From NCBI GenBank assembly GCA_040754815.1, contig JBFMBX010000001.1:1-64000 (forward strand): a DNA stretch of 64,000 nucleotides. Reading direction: 5' to 3'. The notes under the pieces are model-generated. The model was not told where the DNA came from and searched no databases. It saw only the letters and a list, made by a program, of their open reading frames with translations. This DNA comes from Bellilinea sp040754815 (GTDB lineage Bacteria; Chloroflexota; Anaerolineae; Anaerolineales; Anaerolineaceae). Position numbers and translations under genes: made by a program. Shown in pieces: positions 8,606 to 17,318 of the stretch; the stretch's first letter is position 1; every line of letters starts with the position of its first letter.

Positions 8606-9604
8606 ATCTCGTTTGCGACGGATTCCGAGTAAAACCAGTAAAAGAAGGACGGCTGCTGGCAGCCAGGGACGTTCAAACACCCATAAACCGGCTGCCAGTA
8701 GCCGTCTCAATTGTTCAAATTGGCGGTATTTCATTTCATTCACCTGAACGGATTGACGCCAGTCAAAGGTCACCAATCGTTCCAGGAATCCTTGCTGAAC
8801 ACATCCCTCCAGACTGAAAACGGCCACCTCTGATTTCAGCAAGCCGGCAATCAAAAGATCCCGGCTGAATTCCTGCCAATCCAGAGGACGGGTATCTGCA
8901 ACCCCTTCGAGGTTCACACCTCCGCCGGTACTGCCAATTGCAATCCATTCTGCATCCTTGCCGTAGCTCAACAGAGCGGCATCTCCCCACGGCCGGTTGA
9001 AACTGGAATATAACATCAAAATCTCGCGGTCAACTTCCAAATCCAGAATGCCCAGCCAACGCTGCAATACGGTTGAGCGGACTTTACGTTCTTCAAGTAT
9101 GAACGGTAATTGATACGCCTCTACCTCAAAGCCGTCGGCATGGATTCGTTCGACCAGTTGACGATAGGTTTGTTTCGCTTTGGCCAGAATTCGACTCCGC
9201 TTACGCATTCCCTTGTAAAGATAACGAAAGCCATGCAGGATGCCGTTTCTAAAAGCCGTGACCCAGTGAAAATCCGGCTCAATATCTAACCCGATCCGCT
9301 GCCATTTCAAGTTATTCCGGCGCGACCATTCCATAAACTCCACATACCGCCGGGCGGCCAAATCCGCATTGTCCAGATTGAACCAGTAACCCTGTTCTTC
9401 GGGCAGCAATAACCAGGCTGTCACCGGCACGCCGGCACGATTCAGCAATTGAACCACCTCAACCCGCTCGTCAGAGAAATCGCGCATTGCCAGTGCAACC
9501 GCTGCTTCCAATTTCTTCAATTGATCCACCACTTCTGCGGTTTCAAACAACCGTTTTAGCGGAACGGGATCTAATTCGCAAAAAAAGGTCAATCGTGGCG
9601 GCAT
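8597..9604 (-). CDS. Uncharacterised barrel-like protein with C-terminal membrane anchor
   Basis: The family is not recognised. The 335-residue protein alternates predicted beta strands and helices in a way that suggests a TIM barrel. Examples are LTFFCELD at the start, VPVTAWLLLP near 60-69, IGLDIEPD near 103-110, and later strands ILMLYSSF and IAIGSTGGG. Acidic residues at strand ends (CELD, LDIEPD) resemble glycoside-hydrolase barrels, but this is inference. A hydrophobic stretch rich in Leu and Val followed by RRKRDSK forms a tail anchor at about 312-335. It lies 16 bases after the ROK kinase stop and is probably co-transcribed with it. Its stop overlaps the tal-pgi stop by nine bases. 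Confidence 0.75.
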   Translation of the reverse strand: MPPRLTFFCELDPVPLKRLFETAEVVDQLKKLEAAVALAMRDFSDERVEVVQLLNRAGVPVTAWLLLPEEQGYWFNLDNADLAARRYVEFMEWSRRNNLKWQRIGLDIEPDFHWVTAFRNGILHGFRYLYKGMRKRSRILAKAKQTYRQLVERIHADGFEVEAYQLPFILEERKVRSTVLQRWLGILDLEVDREILMLYSSFNRPWGDAALLSYGKDAEWIAIGSTGGGVNLEGVADTRPLDWQEFSRDLLIAGLLKSEVAVFSLEGCVQQGFLERLVTFDWRQSVQVNEMKYRQFEQLRRLLAAGLWVFERPWLPAAVLLLLVLLGIRRKRDSK

Positions 9605-9620
9605 GGGGAATTGTTATCCT

Positions 9621-10520
9621 CTAACCCTCAATGTGCAGCTGAGCCAGCGCAATGGCTCCCATCACGCCGGCGCGATTACCCAATGCGGGCGGAACAATAT
9701 ATTCATCAATTTTTTCCAAAATCTGAGAAGAGAAGATATATTTATTCAAATACTGCTGAACTTTCAAACGAATCATCGGGAAGAGATGGGTTTGCTGCAT
9801 CACCCCTCCCCCAAGGATAATGCGCTGGGGAGAGACAACGCAAATAAAATCATTCAATGCCAGGGCAATGTACTCCGCCTCCAGTTCCCAAATGGGGTGA
9901 TAGGGAGGAATACTTTCAGCCGGTTTTCCCAGGCGGGCTTGCAAGGCCGGCCCACTGGCAAGTCCTTCAAAACAATCCCCATGGAAAGGACAAACCCCCA
10001 CAAAAGGATCTGCTTTCTGGTCATGCAGAAGACGAATGTGACCCACTTCAGGATGAACCAGACCGTGATACGGACGACCGTTGATAATCAATCCACCGCC
10101 AATCCCTGTTCCAATCGTTAGGTAAATGAAATCTTGCAATCCCTTTGCCGCACCCCATTTACCTTCCCCCAACGCTGCTGCATTGACATCAGTATCCAGA
10201 AAGACGGGAACACCTGTTCCCTCATGAATTGTTTGCATCAAAGGTGTGAATGACCACCCGGGCTTAGGTGTGGTAGTAATCTTGCCGAAATTCGGGGATG
10301 CGCGATTTAAATCCAGTGGACCAAATGAACCAATGCCGATTCCTGCAAGCCGCGCATTATTTTTAACCATAAACTGACGGAAGAAATCCACCGTTTTTGC
10401 CAGAGTCTCTTTGGGTTCAGTCGTGGAAAAGCGCACCTCGGCGCGAATATCCTCTGGCGATGTTCCTATTGCACAGACAAACTTGGTCCCACCGGCTTCT
10501 ACACCACCATAGAGTTCCAT
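9621..10520 (-). CDS. ROK-family sugar kinase, fructokinase type
   Basis: This 299-residue kinase would phosphorylate fructose (or a related hexose) with ATP in the cytoplasm. The phosphate loop EAGGTK is at 8-13. The ROK zinc region is HPEVGHIRLL followed by CPFHGDCFEG, which keeps the His and Cys ligands in the spacing typical of ROK fructokinases. The GLASGPA segment follows. The start at 10520 rather than 10586 is set by AAGGAGG five bases upstream and by the match of MELYGGVEAGG to family N-termini. A glucose or mannose substrate is possible. The barrel-like gene follows 16 bases downstream. Confidence 0.88.
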   Translation of the reverse strand: MELYGGVEAGGTKFVCAIGTSPEDIRAEVRFSTTEPKETLAKTVDFFRQFMVKNNARLAGIGIGSFGPLDLNRASPNFGKITTTPKPGWSFTPLMQTIHEGTGVPVFLDTDVNAAALGEGKWGAAKGLQDFIYLTIGTGIGGGLIINGRPYHGLVHPEVGHIRLLHDQKADPFVGVCPFHGDCFEGLASGPALQARLGKPAESIPPYHPIWELEAEYIALALNDFICVVSPQRIILGGGVMQQTHLFPMIRLKVQQYLNKYIFSSQILEKIDEYIVPPALGNRAGVMGAIALAQLHIEG

Positions 10521-10745
10521 GACTGACCTCCTTAGATATAAAATTTCGTAAAATCCTCTGGATATGTTAATAATATCACAAACCACCCCTCATTTTTTAC
10601 ACTCAAAACTTACGAACAAGGTATAATCCAGCAAGGATTTTCCAGACAACCGGAGCAAGTCCCAGGTAAAATGTAAGCAAACGGTTTTATTCATCTTTTT
10701 ATCATCCGGTTATTCTTTAAATTACTCAGGAAGAGGTATGTCATC

Positions 10746-11924
10746 ATGGATATATTTGAAAAGTGTTCTCAGTTTACTGCCGCTAAAGAAGCCATTGCGC
10801 AGGGGTTTTACCCATACTTCATCCCGCTTAACGAAAACGAAGGCACCGAGGTGGTGTATAAAGGCCATCGCTTAATCATGTGCGGCTCCAACAACTACCT
10901 TGGGTTAACCACCGACCCGCGTGTAAAAGAAGCCGCCTGTGAGGCCATACAACGGTACGGCACCAGTTGCACCGGTTCACGCTTCCTCAATGGAACACTG
11001 GCACTGCATGAACAATTGGAACATGAACTGGCCGAGTGGGTCGGCAAAGAGGCCGCTCTGGTTTTTTCAACCGGCATGCAGGCTAATTTAGGAGCGGTCA
11101 GTGCGCTGGTGGGGCGAAATGATTATGTGATTCTGGACAAAGATGATCACGCCAGCATTGTTGATGGCGCCCGCCTGGGATACGGTAAAATTGAACGCTT
11201 CCGGCACAATGATGTTGAACACCTGGAACGCGTCCTTCAATCCCTGCCCGAAGATGGGGGTAAGTTGATTGTAGTAGATGGCTTGTTCAGCATGGAAGGT
11301 GATCTTGCCCCTCTGCCGGAGATCATTCCCGTGGCGAAAAAATATGGCGCTCGTTTAATGGTGGATGACGCTCATGCCATGGGTGTGCTGGGAGGTGGCC
11401 GGGGAACCGCGGCTCATTTTGGAGTCACCGAGCAGGTGGATTTAATCATGTCCACTTTCAGTAAGTCATTTGCTTCTCTCGGCGGTTTTGTCGCCGGAAA
11501 TGAGGATGTCATTCATTACATCAAGCATCATGCACGCTCATTAATTTTCAGTGCCAGTATTCCCGCTTCCAATGCTGTGGCGGCATTAACGGCTTTAAAA
11601 ATTATGCGCGAAGAACCCGAACGAATTGCACGGGTTAATGAAATTGGCGCAAAAATGCGCAAAGCCTACACGGAACTGGGTTTCAATATTGGTAAATCCG
11701 TGACCCCCATTGTTCCGATCATCATCGGTGACGATGAAAAAACCTTCCTGACCTGGAAATTGCTCTTTGAAAACGGTGTGTTTGTCAATCCGGTCATCAG
11801 TCCCGCAGTGCCCCCGGGTCATCAATTGCTGCGCACCAGTTACATGGCCACTCATACCGATGAACAACTTGAGCGGGTGATTGGAATTTTCGAAAAAGTC
11901 GGTAAAATGGTCGGTTTGATCTGA
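10746..11924 (+). CDS. Alpha-oxoamine synthase (KBL / serine palmitoyltransferase / BioF type)
   Basis: This 392-residue PLP enzyme would condense an amino acid with an acyl thioester. It has the family's substrate region SNNYLGL, TGSRFLNG, the stacking His in DDHASI, the DDAHAMG motif that binds PLP, and the Schiff-base Lys240 in STFSKSF. Glycine C-acetyltransferase, serine palmitoyltransferase and 8-amino-7-oxononanoate synthase share all of these. The N-terminal half (EGTEVVYKGH, FLNGTLALHEQLE) reads most like the KBL/SPT branch. No threonine dehydrogenase or biotin gene is adjacent. A lone acyl carrier protein at 16141 is nearby but not linked by operon structure. A TATAAT box lies at 10622-10627, but no good -35 box was found. 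Confidence 0.85.
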   Translation: MDIFEKCSQFTAAKEAIAQGFYPYFIPLNENEGTEVVYKGHRLIMCGSNNYLGLTTDPRVKEAACEAIQRYGTSCTGSRFLNGTLALHEQLEHELAEWVGKEAALVFSTGMQANLGAVSALVGRNDYVILDKDDHASIVDGARLGYGKIERFRHNDVEHLERVLQSLPEDGGKLIVVDGLFSMEGDLAPLPEIIPVAKKYGARLMVDDAHAMGVLGGGRGTAAHFGVTEQVDLIMSTFSKSFASLGGFVAGNEDVIHYIKHHARSLIFSASIPASNAVAALTALKIMREEPERIARVNEIGAKMRKAYTELGFNIGKSVTPIVPIIIGDDEKTFLTWKLLFENGVFVNPVISPAVPPGHQLLRTSYMATHTDEQLERVIGIFEKVGKMVGLI

Positions 11925-11944
11925 TAACTTCGACAAAAGTAAAA

Positions 11945-11974
11945 AAAAAGGCGCAGAGTGTTCTGCGCCTTTTT
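11945..11974. terminator. Bidirectional rho-independent terminator
   Basis: A perfect 13-base stem pairs 11945-11957 with 11962-11974 around a four-base loop. A-tracts and T-tracts flank it on both sides. It stands between the convergent alpha-oxoamine synthase and degV genes and should stop transcription from each. Confidence 0.88.
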
Positions 11975-11977
11975 CTG

Positions 11978-12811
11978 TTATTTCACCATGTAAAGAATAC
12001 CAATCGTGTTGGGACCGCAATGACTGGAAATGGTAGCCCCAGCCGTGGTTATAATCACTTCCTGAACTGCGCCGGTTTTTCGAATCTCTTCCGCCAGATA
12101 GGCTGCATCATCGTCACAACCTGTATGAGTGACAAAAGCGCGAGCCGGATCCACGTTGGGAAGATGCGACTTGAAATCTTCCAGCATCGTATTCAAACCC
12201 TTCAGCCTGCTTCCCCGTATTTTTTCCTTGACTCCCAGAGTTCCATCGCTTCGCACTTCGATAATCGGACGAATCTTCAATACAGAACCGACAATCGCTT
12301 GTAGAGCCGTACATCTCCCGCCTTTATAGAGATATTCCATTGTGTCAATGATAAAAGAGGTTCGTACCTTAGGCACCCATCGCTGGATCTCTTCCCAAAT
12401 CTGTGGTGCGCTCCAGCCGGCATCGCGTAAATCGGCTGCTTTCAATACCAGCAATCCAATACCGGTGGACAGGTTAAGTGAATCAACAATATAAACCTTT
12501 TTATTACTGTCCAACAAATCCAGTGCCAGAATGCTGTTCGGTACGGTTGCAGAAAGTTTTGAAGAGATACCAATATAAATGGTTTCACCGGGGGTTTTGA
12601 AAAACTCGGCAAACTCCGCAATGGAAGGCGCTGCTGTTTTTGGAAGATTTCCACTTTCTTCCACCATTTTAAAAAGTTGCTGGGGGGATACTTCCCCATC
12701 TCTCAAATTCTGGTTATTAATAAACACCTGCAGAGGCAGCACCCTGATGTTTCGTTGAATAATGATATCTGGGCTGAGATCGGAACAGGAATCGGTAGTG
12801 ATGTCAATCAT
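11978..12811 (-). CDS. DegV-family fatty-acid-binding protein
   Basis: This 277-residue protein belongs to the DegV (FakB-like) family, whose members hold a fatty acid between two domains and present it to a DhaK-like kinase for phosphorylation. The N-terminal TDSCSDLS motif (6-13), the TAAPS loop near 58-62, and the late HTGC segment near 225-228 match the family. No fatty-acid kinase (FakA) gene is present in the window, so the partner must be elsewhere. GAGGG lies six bases before the start. It converges on the preceding plus-strand gene across a shared terminator. The exact lipid is unknown. Confidence 0.9.
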   Translation of the reverse strand: MIDITTDSCSDLSPDIIIQRNIRVLPLQVFINNQNLRDGEVSPQQLFKMVEESGNLPKTAAPSIAEFAEFFKTPGETIYIGISSKLSATVPNSILALDLLDSNKKVYIVDSLNLSTGIGLLVLKAADLRDAGWSAPQIWEEIQRWVPKVRTSFIIDTMEYLYKGGRCTALQAIVGSVLKIRPIIEVRSDGTLGVKEKIRGSRLKGLNTMLEDFKSHLPNVDPARAFVTHTGCDDDAAYLAEEIRKTGAVQEVIITTAGATISSHCGPNTIGILYMVK

Positions 12812-12890
12812 CTTATACCCTCAAACTTTTATTTTTTGAACTCACGGACAGACAACTTCCCTATTATAATGACCCTTCAGAGGTTTGACT

Positions 12891-14120
12891 ATGGCAATAA
12901 TTTTTGTACTGGATATTGATGGTGTGCTGGTTACGCCGGGTGGCTATCGCACTGCTCTCAAACGCACTATTTCTCATTTTTTGTCCTGTGCAGGACTGCC
13001 AGAAGATTTTAACCTCACCGAAGATGAGATTGGGACTTTTGAGGCACACAGCATTACCAGCGAATGGGATTTGGTAGCTCTCACCTTTGCGATGATATTC
13101 GATCAGGCACTTGAAAATAAGGATCTCACTTTCCACTCGCTTGAACAGGCTTGCGAGTGGATGAGAAATAGCAAACCCCCATTGACCAGACCGGCTTACA
13201 CCGCTCAAATTTCAAAATGGTTGGAAATGCGCATCCCCCAATTACCCGTTGCAGATTCTCTTTTTGTTCGAATTGAGGATAAATTACCCTCTCACCCTTT
13301 CCCAAATCTGATCAAACAGCCATTTGCCCGAGAAATTTTAGCCAATACGCGAGACTTTTCCGCAAATCCAATGAGCCGGGTTTTTCAAAATCATGTCTTA
13401 GGAAAAAAACTCTTTACACAATACTACCCCGGTTTGCCAGCATTGAATGTTGAATCGACTCTGGAAAAATACGATACGCCGAACATCCCCTCCAAATTAC
13501 AGGCTGAGATTAGCCTGTTGATAAAAAGCGGTAAATTACGCGCCTCTGCCATGACATTGCGCCCAAATTATTTCAACGGTATTTCCCTGAACGGCAATCA
13601 GTATCGGGCGGGTTTTTCTCCGGAGGCAGAAATTGCCTTGCAAATGTGCGGACTGGATGGTATTCCTCTTATTGGGTACGGGAGTCTCCTCTGGGCAGGT
13701 GAAGAGTACCATCTCTCCATAGATGAAATTATAAAACCATCTCCTTTTCACGGTTTGGTTGCCATAATCGCCGGTTTTACCAATCTCGCGAGGGCATTAA
13801 GGTTAAGCCATTACCTATACCGGAAAAAAGGATACAGCCCGTCAGCACAAGATTTTCGTGATGAACTTAATCAATGTTTGCCGGAAGAGCCGATCCACCT
13901 GCATTTATTCGAAGATTCACCCAATGGAATCAAAGCGATTAAAGACGCTGCTCAAATTCTACAAAAAGAAGGATGGCAGGTTACTACCCATCTCTGGGGA
14001 ATTACCAGCCATCCACAGAAAAAAGAGGCTCTCGAAAAATTGGGAGCGTTAGTTTTTCCAGCGACCGGTCAGGCTTTACAAATTGCGCTTGAAAGCGCTG
14101 GCTTTCACCGCAAGACATGA
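12891..14120 (+). CDS. HAD-superfamily-like protein of unknown function
   Basis: This 409-residue protein opens with IIFVLDIDGVL, a HAD motif I with both aspartates, and later has HLFEDSPNGIKAI near 340-352, which resembles HAD motif IV (acidic residues ahead of NG.KA). The roughly 300 residues in between are much longer than a normal cap and resemble nothing I recognise. The ATG at 12891 is preferred over the TTG at 12885 because AGAGG precedes it at a fair distance. A TATAAT box lies at 12865-12870. Its stop overlaps the convergent membrane-protein gene by 16 bases. Hydrolase activity on a phosphate is likely, but the substrate is unknown. Confidence 0.75.
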   Translation: MAIIFVLDIDGVLVTPGGYRTALKRTISHFLSCAGLPEDFNLTEDEIGTFEAHSITSEWDLVALTFAMIFDQALENKDLTFHSLEQACEWMRNSKPPLTRPAYTAQISKWLEMRIPQLPVADSLFVRIEDKLPSHPFPNLIKQPFAREILANTRDFSANPMSRVFQNHVLGKKLFTQYYPGLPALNVESTLEKYDTPNIPSKLQAEISLLIKSGKLRASAMTLRPNYFNGISLNGNQYRAGFSPEAEIALQMCGLDGIPLIGYGSLLWAGEEYHLSIDEIIKPSPFHGLVAIIAGFTNLARALRLSHYLYRKKGYSPSAQDFRDELNQCLPEEPIHLHLFEDSPNGIKAIKDAAQILQKEGWQVTTHLWGITSHPQKKEALEKLGALVFPATGQALQIALESAGFHRKT

Positions 14121-14857
14121 TGTTGTACCGGCTTGGATGAGTTTTTTATCAGTTCCGGCGCCGGGATCAATCCCTCATCATGGGGTTCATCTACATATTC
14201 CGGCTCAGGCCGGCTTTCCTGTAATTGTTGCGCCTTGGCGTGGATTGCTTCTTTACGGGTAAGCCGCAAAGCAGGGGTGGCAGATAAAGATGCCGGGACG
14301 GGTCTCTGGTAATGTTGGCCGGTTTGAGTCAGCCCAGTCTGCTGATGGGATACTTCAGGTGAAATAGTACCGCTAAATGAAAATGTCCCAATCAGCAGAA
14401 TACGGGTAACCCAAACCAGGATTGCAATGAACACCGGCACGACCTCAGTCAGGATCTCTCTTGAAATAAACATGCTGCTTTGCAAATCGCGGCTCACAAT
14501 GGCTAGAGAGATACTCCACCACGTCAGAACGGCGTTCATCGTAGCCGCCAGCAACCATGCTCCCATCAAATACCAGACTTCTTTCGAATCGTGGGATTCG
14601 GGCAAAAACAATCGGGCAATGCCGGCAAAATCAATCCCACAAAAGGCAATGGCAAGAATGGTTGCCCAGCGAAAACCAGCAAAACGCAAGTCACCCAGTA
14701 AATCACTTAAAGCCAGTTCAGTTGTACTGTAATTGAAGATCTCGAACCCCATTAACGCAACTGCCAGAATGATCCCATACAAAAGCCGGCGCTGGGATTG
14801 AAGACCCAATACAATTTTACGCAATGGGTTCAGATCAGAATACGATCTTGCGCTCAT
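14105..14857 (-). CDS. Membrane protein of unknown function
   Basis: This 250-residue protein has an N-terminal basic stretch, then about four hydrophobic helices between residues 25 and 165 (for example LLYGIILAVALMGF and ATILAIAFCGIDF), and a hydrophilic Gln/Pro/Glu-rich C-terminal tail of about 80 residues that is probably cytoplasmic. The start at 14857 is chosen over 14908 because GGAG lies close before it and the upstream extension is polar and unlike the rest. No family is recognised. It lies upstream of nothing on its strand and converges on the HAD-like gene with a 16-base overlap. Confidence 0.72.
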   Translation of the reverse strand: MSARSYSDLNPLRKIVLGLQSQRRLLYGIILAVALMGFEIFNYSTTELALSDLLGDLRFAGFRWATILAIAFCGIDFAGIARLFLPESHDSKEVWYLMGAWLLAATMNAVLTWWSISLAIVSRDLQSSMFISREILTEVVPVFIAILVWVTRILLIGTFSFSGTISPEVSHQQTGLTQTGQHYQRPVPASLSATPALRLTRKEAIHAKAQQLQESRPEPEYVDEPHDEGLIPAPELIKNSSKPVQHHVLR

Positions 14858-14926
14858 TTTTTTCTCCTGCACAAAGGAACAATTTTGTGCAAGATTATTA
14901 TAGAACAATAATTCTATTTTGTCAAA

Positions 14927-15901
14927 TTAAAACCATTTTCTTTTTTTGAAATACGTAATCATACCCACCGCAATGGCAATAAAAATTACCCACACCATCG
15001 GGTATCCCCACCGCCACGTTAGTTCCGGCATATACTCAAAATTCATTCCATAGATTCCCGCAACGAAAGAAAGCGGCAGGAAAATCGTTGAGACAATCGT
15101 CAACGCCTTCATCACTTCATTCAACTTTAAAGACGTGGCGTTTAGGTAAACCTCCAGCGCGCTGGTGGTCATATCCCGGATACCATCCAGCACATCATAA
15201 ATCCTTACCAAATGGTCATAAATATCCCTAAAATACATTCGGCTGTATGGGTCTATCATCGAAAAATCATCTCTGCACAGACGATTGATCACCTCTCGTT
15301 GAGGTGCAATGACCCGCCGAAGGTTCATGGTATGATGTTTTAATTTCAGGACTCGTTCAAGAATTCGTGGATCGGGTTTATACAATACCACTTCTTCCAG
15401 TTGGTCAATTTCTTCTTCGAGTTGATCGAGGTGCGGTATAAAATCATCTACCACCTGATCCAAAATCGCATGGCATAAAAAATCCGAGCCATTCTGATAT
15501 AAACGCTCATCCCTCTCCAGTCTTTTTTTTAAATTTTCCACCGCGGGGATCTTTTTCAACGCACTGGTCACCACAAAATTTTTTCCAAGAAAAATATTCA
15601 ACTCTCTGGTAAAGTTGTTATCAAGGTACATTTCGGAAGTAACTGATTGAACGATAAGAAACAAATATTCACCATAATCATCAAGTTTGGGTGTTTGATA
15701 ACCGTTCGATTGACAATCCTCCACCGCCAGCGGATGAAAATGAAATTGATTAATCAGTACACGAGTCATTTCCTCCTCATCCGGTTCTACCAGATCCACC
15801 CAGACCAGTCCTTCAGGATCGGAAAGAGCGCTTCTCAAGGAAGTAAAAGGCAGATCGAATTGCGGTGCACCTATCTTCGGAAAGTAAATTATTGAAATCA
15901 T
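14927..15901 (-). CDS. corA: CorA-family magnesium/cobalt transporter
   Basis: This 324-residue protein has the CorA plan: a large cytoplasmic alpha/beta domain, a long helix rich in charged residues (about 130-270), and two C-terminal membrane helices. The signature GMN occurs in the loop between them (IYGMNFEYMPE near 289-299). The protein ends with the basic KKRKW tail near the cytoplasm. It would form a pentameric channel for Mg2+. The length and start (MISIIYFPK) fit the family. Cobalt or nickel transport is possible in some members. It is a single gene, 69 bases from the next gene on the same strand. Confidence 0.93.
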   Translation of the reverse strand: MISIIYFPKIGAPQFDLPFTSLRSALSDPEGLVWVDLVEPDEEEMTRVLINQFHFHPLAVEDCQSNGYQTPKLDDYGEYLFLIVQSVTSEMYLDNNFTRELNIFLGKNFVVTSALKKIPAVENLKKRLERDERLYQNGSDFLCHAILDQVVDDFIPHLDQLEEEIDQLEEVVLYKPDPRILERVLKLKHHTMNLRRVIAPQREVINRLCRDDFSMIDPYSRMYFRDIYDHLVRIYDVLDGIRDMTTSALEVYLNATSLKLNEVMKALTIVSTIFLPLSFVAGIYGMNFEYMPELTWRWGYPMVWVIFIAIAVGMITYFKKRKWF

Positions 15902-16074
15902 ATCACTGACCTTTTTTTACAGAAAATGATGGTCTTTTTCGTTCCCAGTTCATACAACAAAATTAATCTTTTATTCGATTTGTAAATTACAATTTCGTTT
16001 CTCTGCAATCCATTATACTGACTGGAGGTAGTCATACACCCTTAGATTTTCGATTAATTTTCTTCACAACAGGC

Positions 16075-16102
16075 TTGACAGATTGGATAGGCAAGTTACA
16101 AT
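16075..16102 (+). promoter_or_regulatory. Sigma-70-type promoter of the acyl carrier protein gene
   Basis: TTGACA (16075-16080) is followed after 16 bases by TACAAT (16097-16102). The leader to the start codon at 16141 is about 30 bases and contains the ribosome site GGAGG. Confidence 0.7.
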
Positions 16103-16140
16103 AATTTTCATGCAGCAATAATCCAACCGGAGGTTTTAGC

Positions 16141-16377
16141 ATGAGTGATCTTTACGAAGAAGTTAAAGCAGTGGTTGCAGAAGTCTTAAAAATAGATGCT
16201 TCAGAAATCACCCCCGAAACGCGCTTCATTGAAGACCTGAAAGCCGATTCGATGGATCAGTTCTTCCTCATTGACGGCCTCAGTGAAAAATTTGATTTAG
16301 CGATTAGCGACGAGGACGCTCGTCAGATTAAATCCGTTCAGGATGCGGTCAATTATATTCAATCCCACAAGAAATAA
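16141..16377 (+). CDS. Acyl carrier protein
   Basis: This 78-residue protein is of normal ACP length and four-helix pattern. The phosphopantetheine attachment serine is Ser37 in the motif KADSMDQ, where most fatty-acid ACPs have GADSLD followed by a hydrophobic and an acidic helix. The helix after the serine is FFLIDGLSEKF rather than the usual VELVMALEEEF, so it is a divergent ACP. It stands alone between its own promoter and terminator, with no fab or polyketide gene nearby. It could serve fatty-acid synthesis, sphingolipid-like synthesis or a special acylation. Which synthase it supplies cannot be told here. Confidence 0.88.
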   Translation: MSDLYEEVKAVVAEVLKIDASEITPETRFIEDLKADSMDQFFLIDGLSEKFDLAISDEDARQIKSVQDAVNYIQSHKK

Positions 16378-16386
16378 TCCATAAAA

Positions 16387-16431
16387 AAAGTAGCGTGGAG
16401 AGAAACAAAACCTTCTTTTCCACGCTACTTT
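16387..16431. terminator. Bidirectional terminator between acp and sucD
   Basis: AAAGTAGCGTGGA (16387-16399) pairs perfectly with 16419-16431, with further partial pairing inside the 19-base loop. A- and T-rich flanks lie on both sides. It separates the plus-strand acp gene from the minus-strand sucCD operon. Confidence 0.78.
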
Positions 16432-16451
16432 AAATTCCCGCCAGACATTTG

Positions 16452-17318
16452 CTAACTTTTCAATAACACAGGTATCTCTTCGGGATGCCGTGCAACCCGC
16501 ACACCGGCGTTGTTTAATGCAGCAATCTTATCTGCCGCTGTGCCGCTTCCCCCTTCAATGATTGCACCGGCGTGACCCATTCGTCTCCCGGGCGGTGCAG
16601 TTTGACCGGCAATGAAAGCAACAACGGGTTTCGTCATGTGCCGTGATATGTACTCGGCCGCCTTCTCCTCATCCGAACCGCCAATTTCCCCAATCAAGAT
16701 CACCCTTTCGGTGTATGGATCTGCCTCGAATAAACTCAGGGCATCAATGAAAGAAGTGCCATTGACCGGATCGCCGCCAATTCCAACACAGGTGCTCGCC
16801 CCCATACCATGCAATTTCAAAGCATAAAGCACTTCATACGTCAGCGTACCGGAACGTGAAACAACCCCAATATCACCGGGAATGGCAATATTACCCGGAA
16901 TAATGCCCACTTTGGCTTCACCGGGCGTAAGCGCTCCCGGACAGTTTGGTCCGACAAGACGCACACCCTTTTGATCGAGGTATGCTCGCACAACCATCAT
17001 ATCCTGAACGGGAATTCCCTCGGTGATACAGAAGATTAAGGGCACTCCCGCATCGGCAGCCTCAAATATGGCATCGGCTGCAAAGCGGGCAGGCACAAAG
17101 ATGACCGAGACATTAGCCCCTGTCGCTTCCACAGCAACTTTTACCGAATCGAAAACCGGCACTTTTCCATCCAAAACCCATTCCCCCCCTTTACCGGGTG
17201 TTACACCGGCCACCACATTCGTACCATACGCAATCATTTGTTGAGCATGAAACGAACCTTCATGCCCGGTAATTCCCTGCACGACCACCCGTGAATTTTT
17301 ATTGATCAGAATACTCAC
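16452..17318 (-). CDS. sucD: Succinyl-CoA synthetase alpha subunit
   Basis: This 288-residue subunit binds CoA and carries the phosphorylated histidine of succinyl-CoA synthetase. The CoA-binding Rossmann part begins with VVVQGITGHEG (11-21). The active-site loop GHAGAIIEGG places the phospho-histidine at His249. The enzyme makes ATP or GTP and succinate from succinyl-CoA, or runs in reverse in anaerobes. The gene overlaps sucC by four bases (ATGA) and is translated after it. It ends at a bidirectional terminator. The length matches the family. Confidence 0.96.
   Translation of the reverse strand: MSILINKNSRVVVQGITGHEGSFHAQQMIAYGTNVVAGVTPGKGGEWVLDGKVPVFDSVKVAVEATGANVSVIFVPARFAADAIFEAADAGVPLIFCITEGIPVQDMMVVRAYLDQKGVRLVGPNCPGALTPGEAKVGIIPGNIAIPGDIGVVSRSGTLTYEVLYALKLHGMGASTCVGIGGDPVNGTSFIDALSLFEADPYTERVILIGEIGGSDEEKAAEYISRHMTKPVVAFIAGQTAPPGRRMGHAGAIIEGGSGTAADKIAALNNAGVRVARHPEEIPVLLKS

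Noticed and set aside
14155..14164. Ten-base palindrome CCGGCGCCGG
   Set aside because: It is short, inside a coding region and has no T-run or repeat partner.
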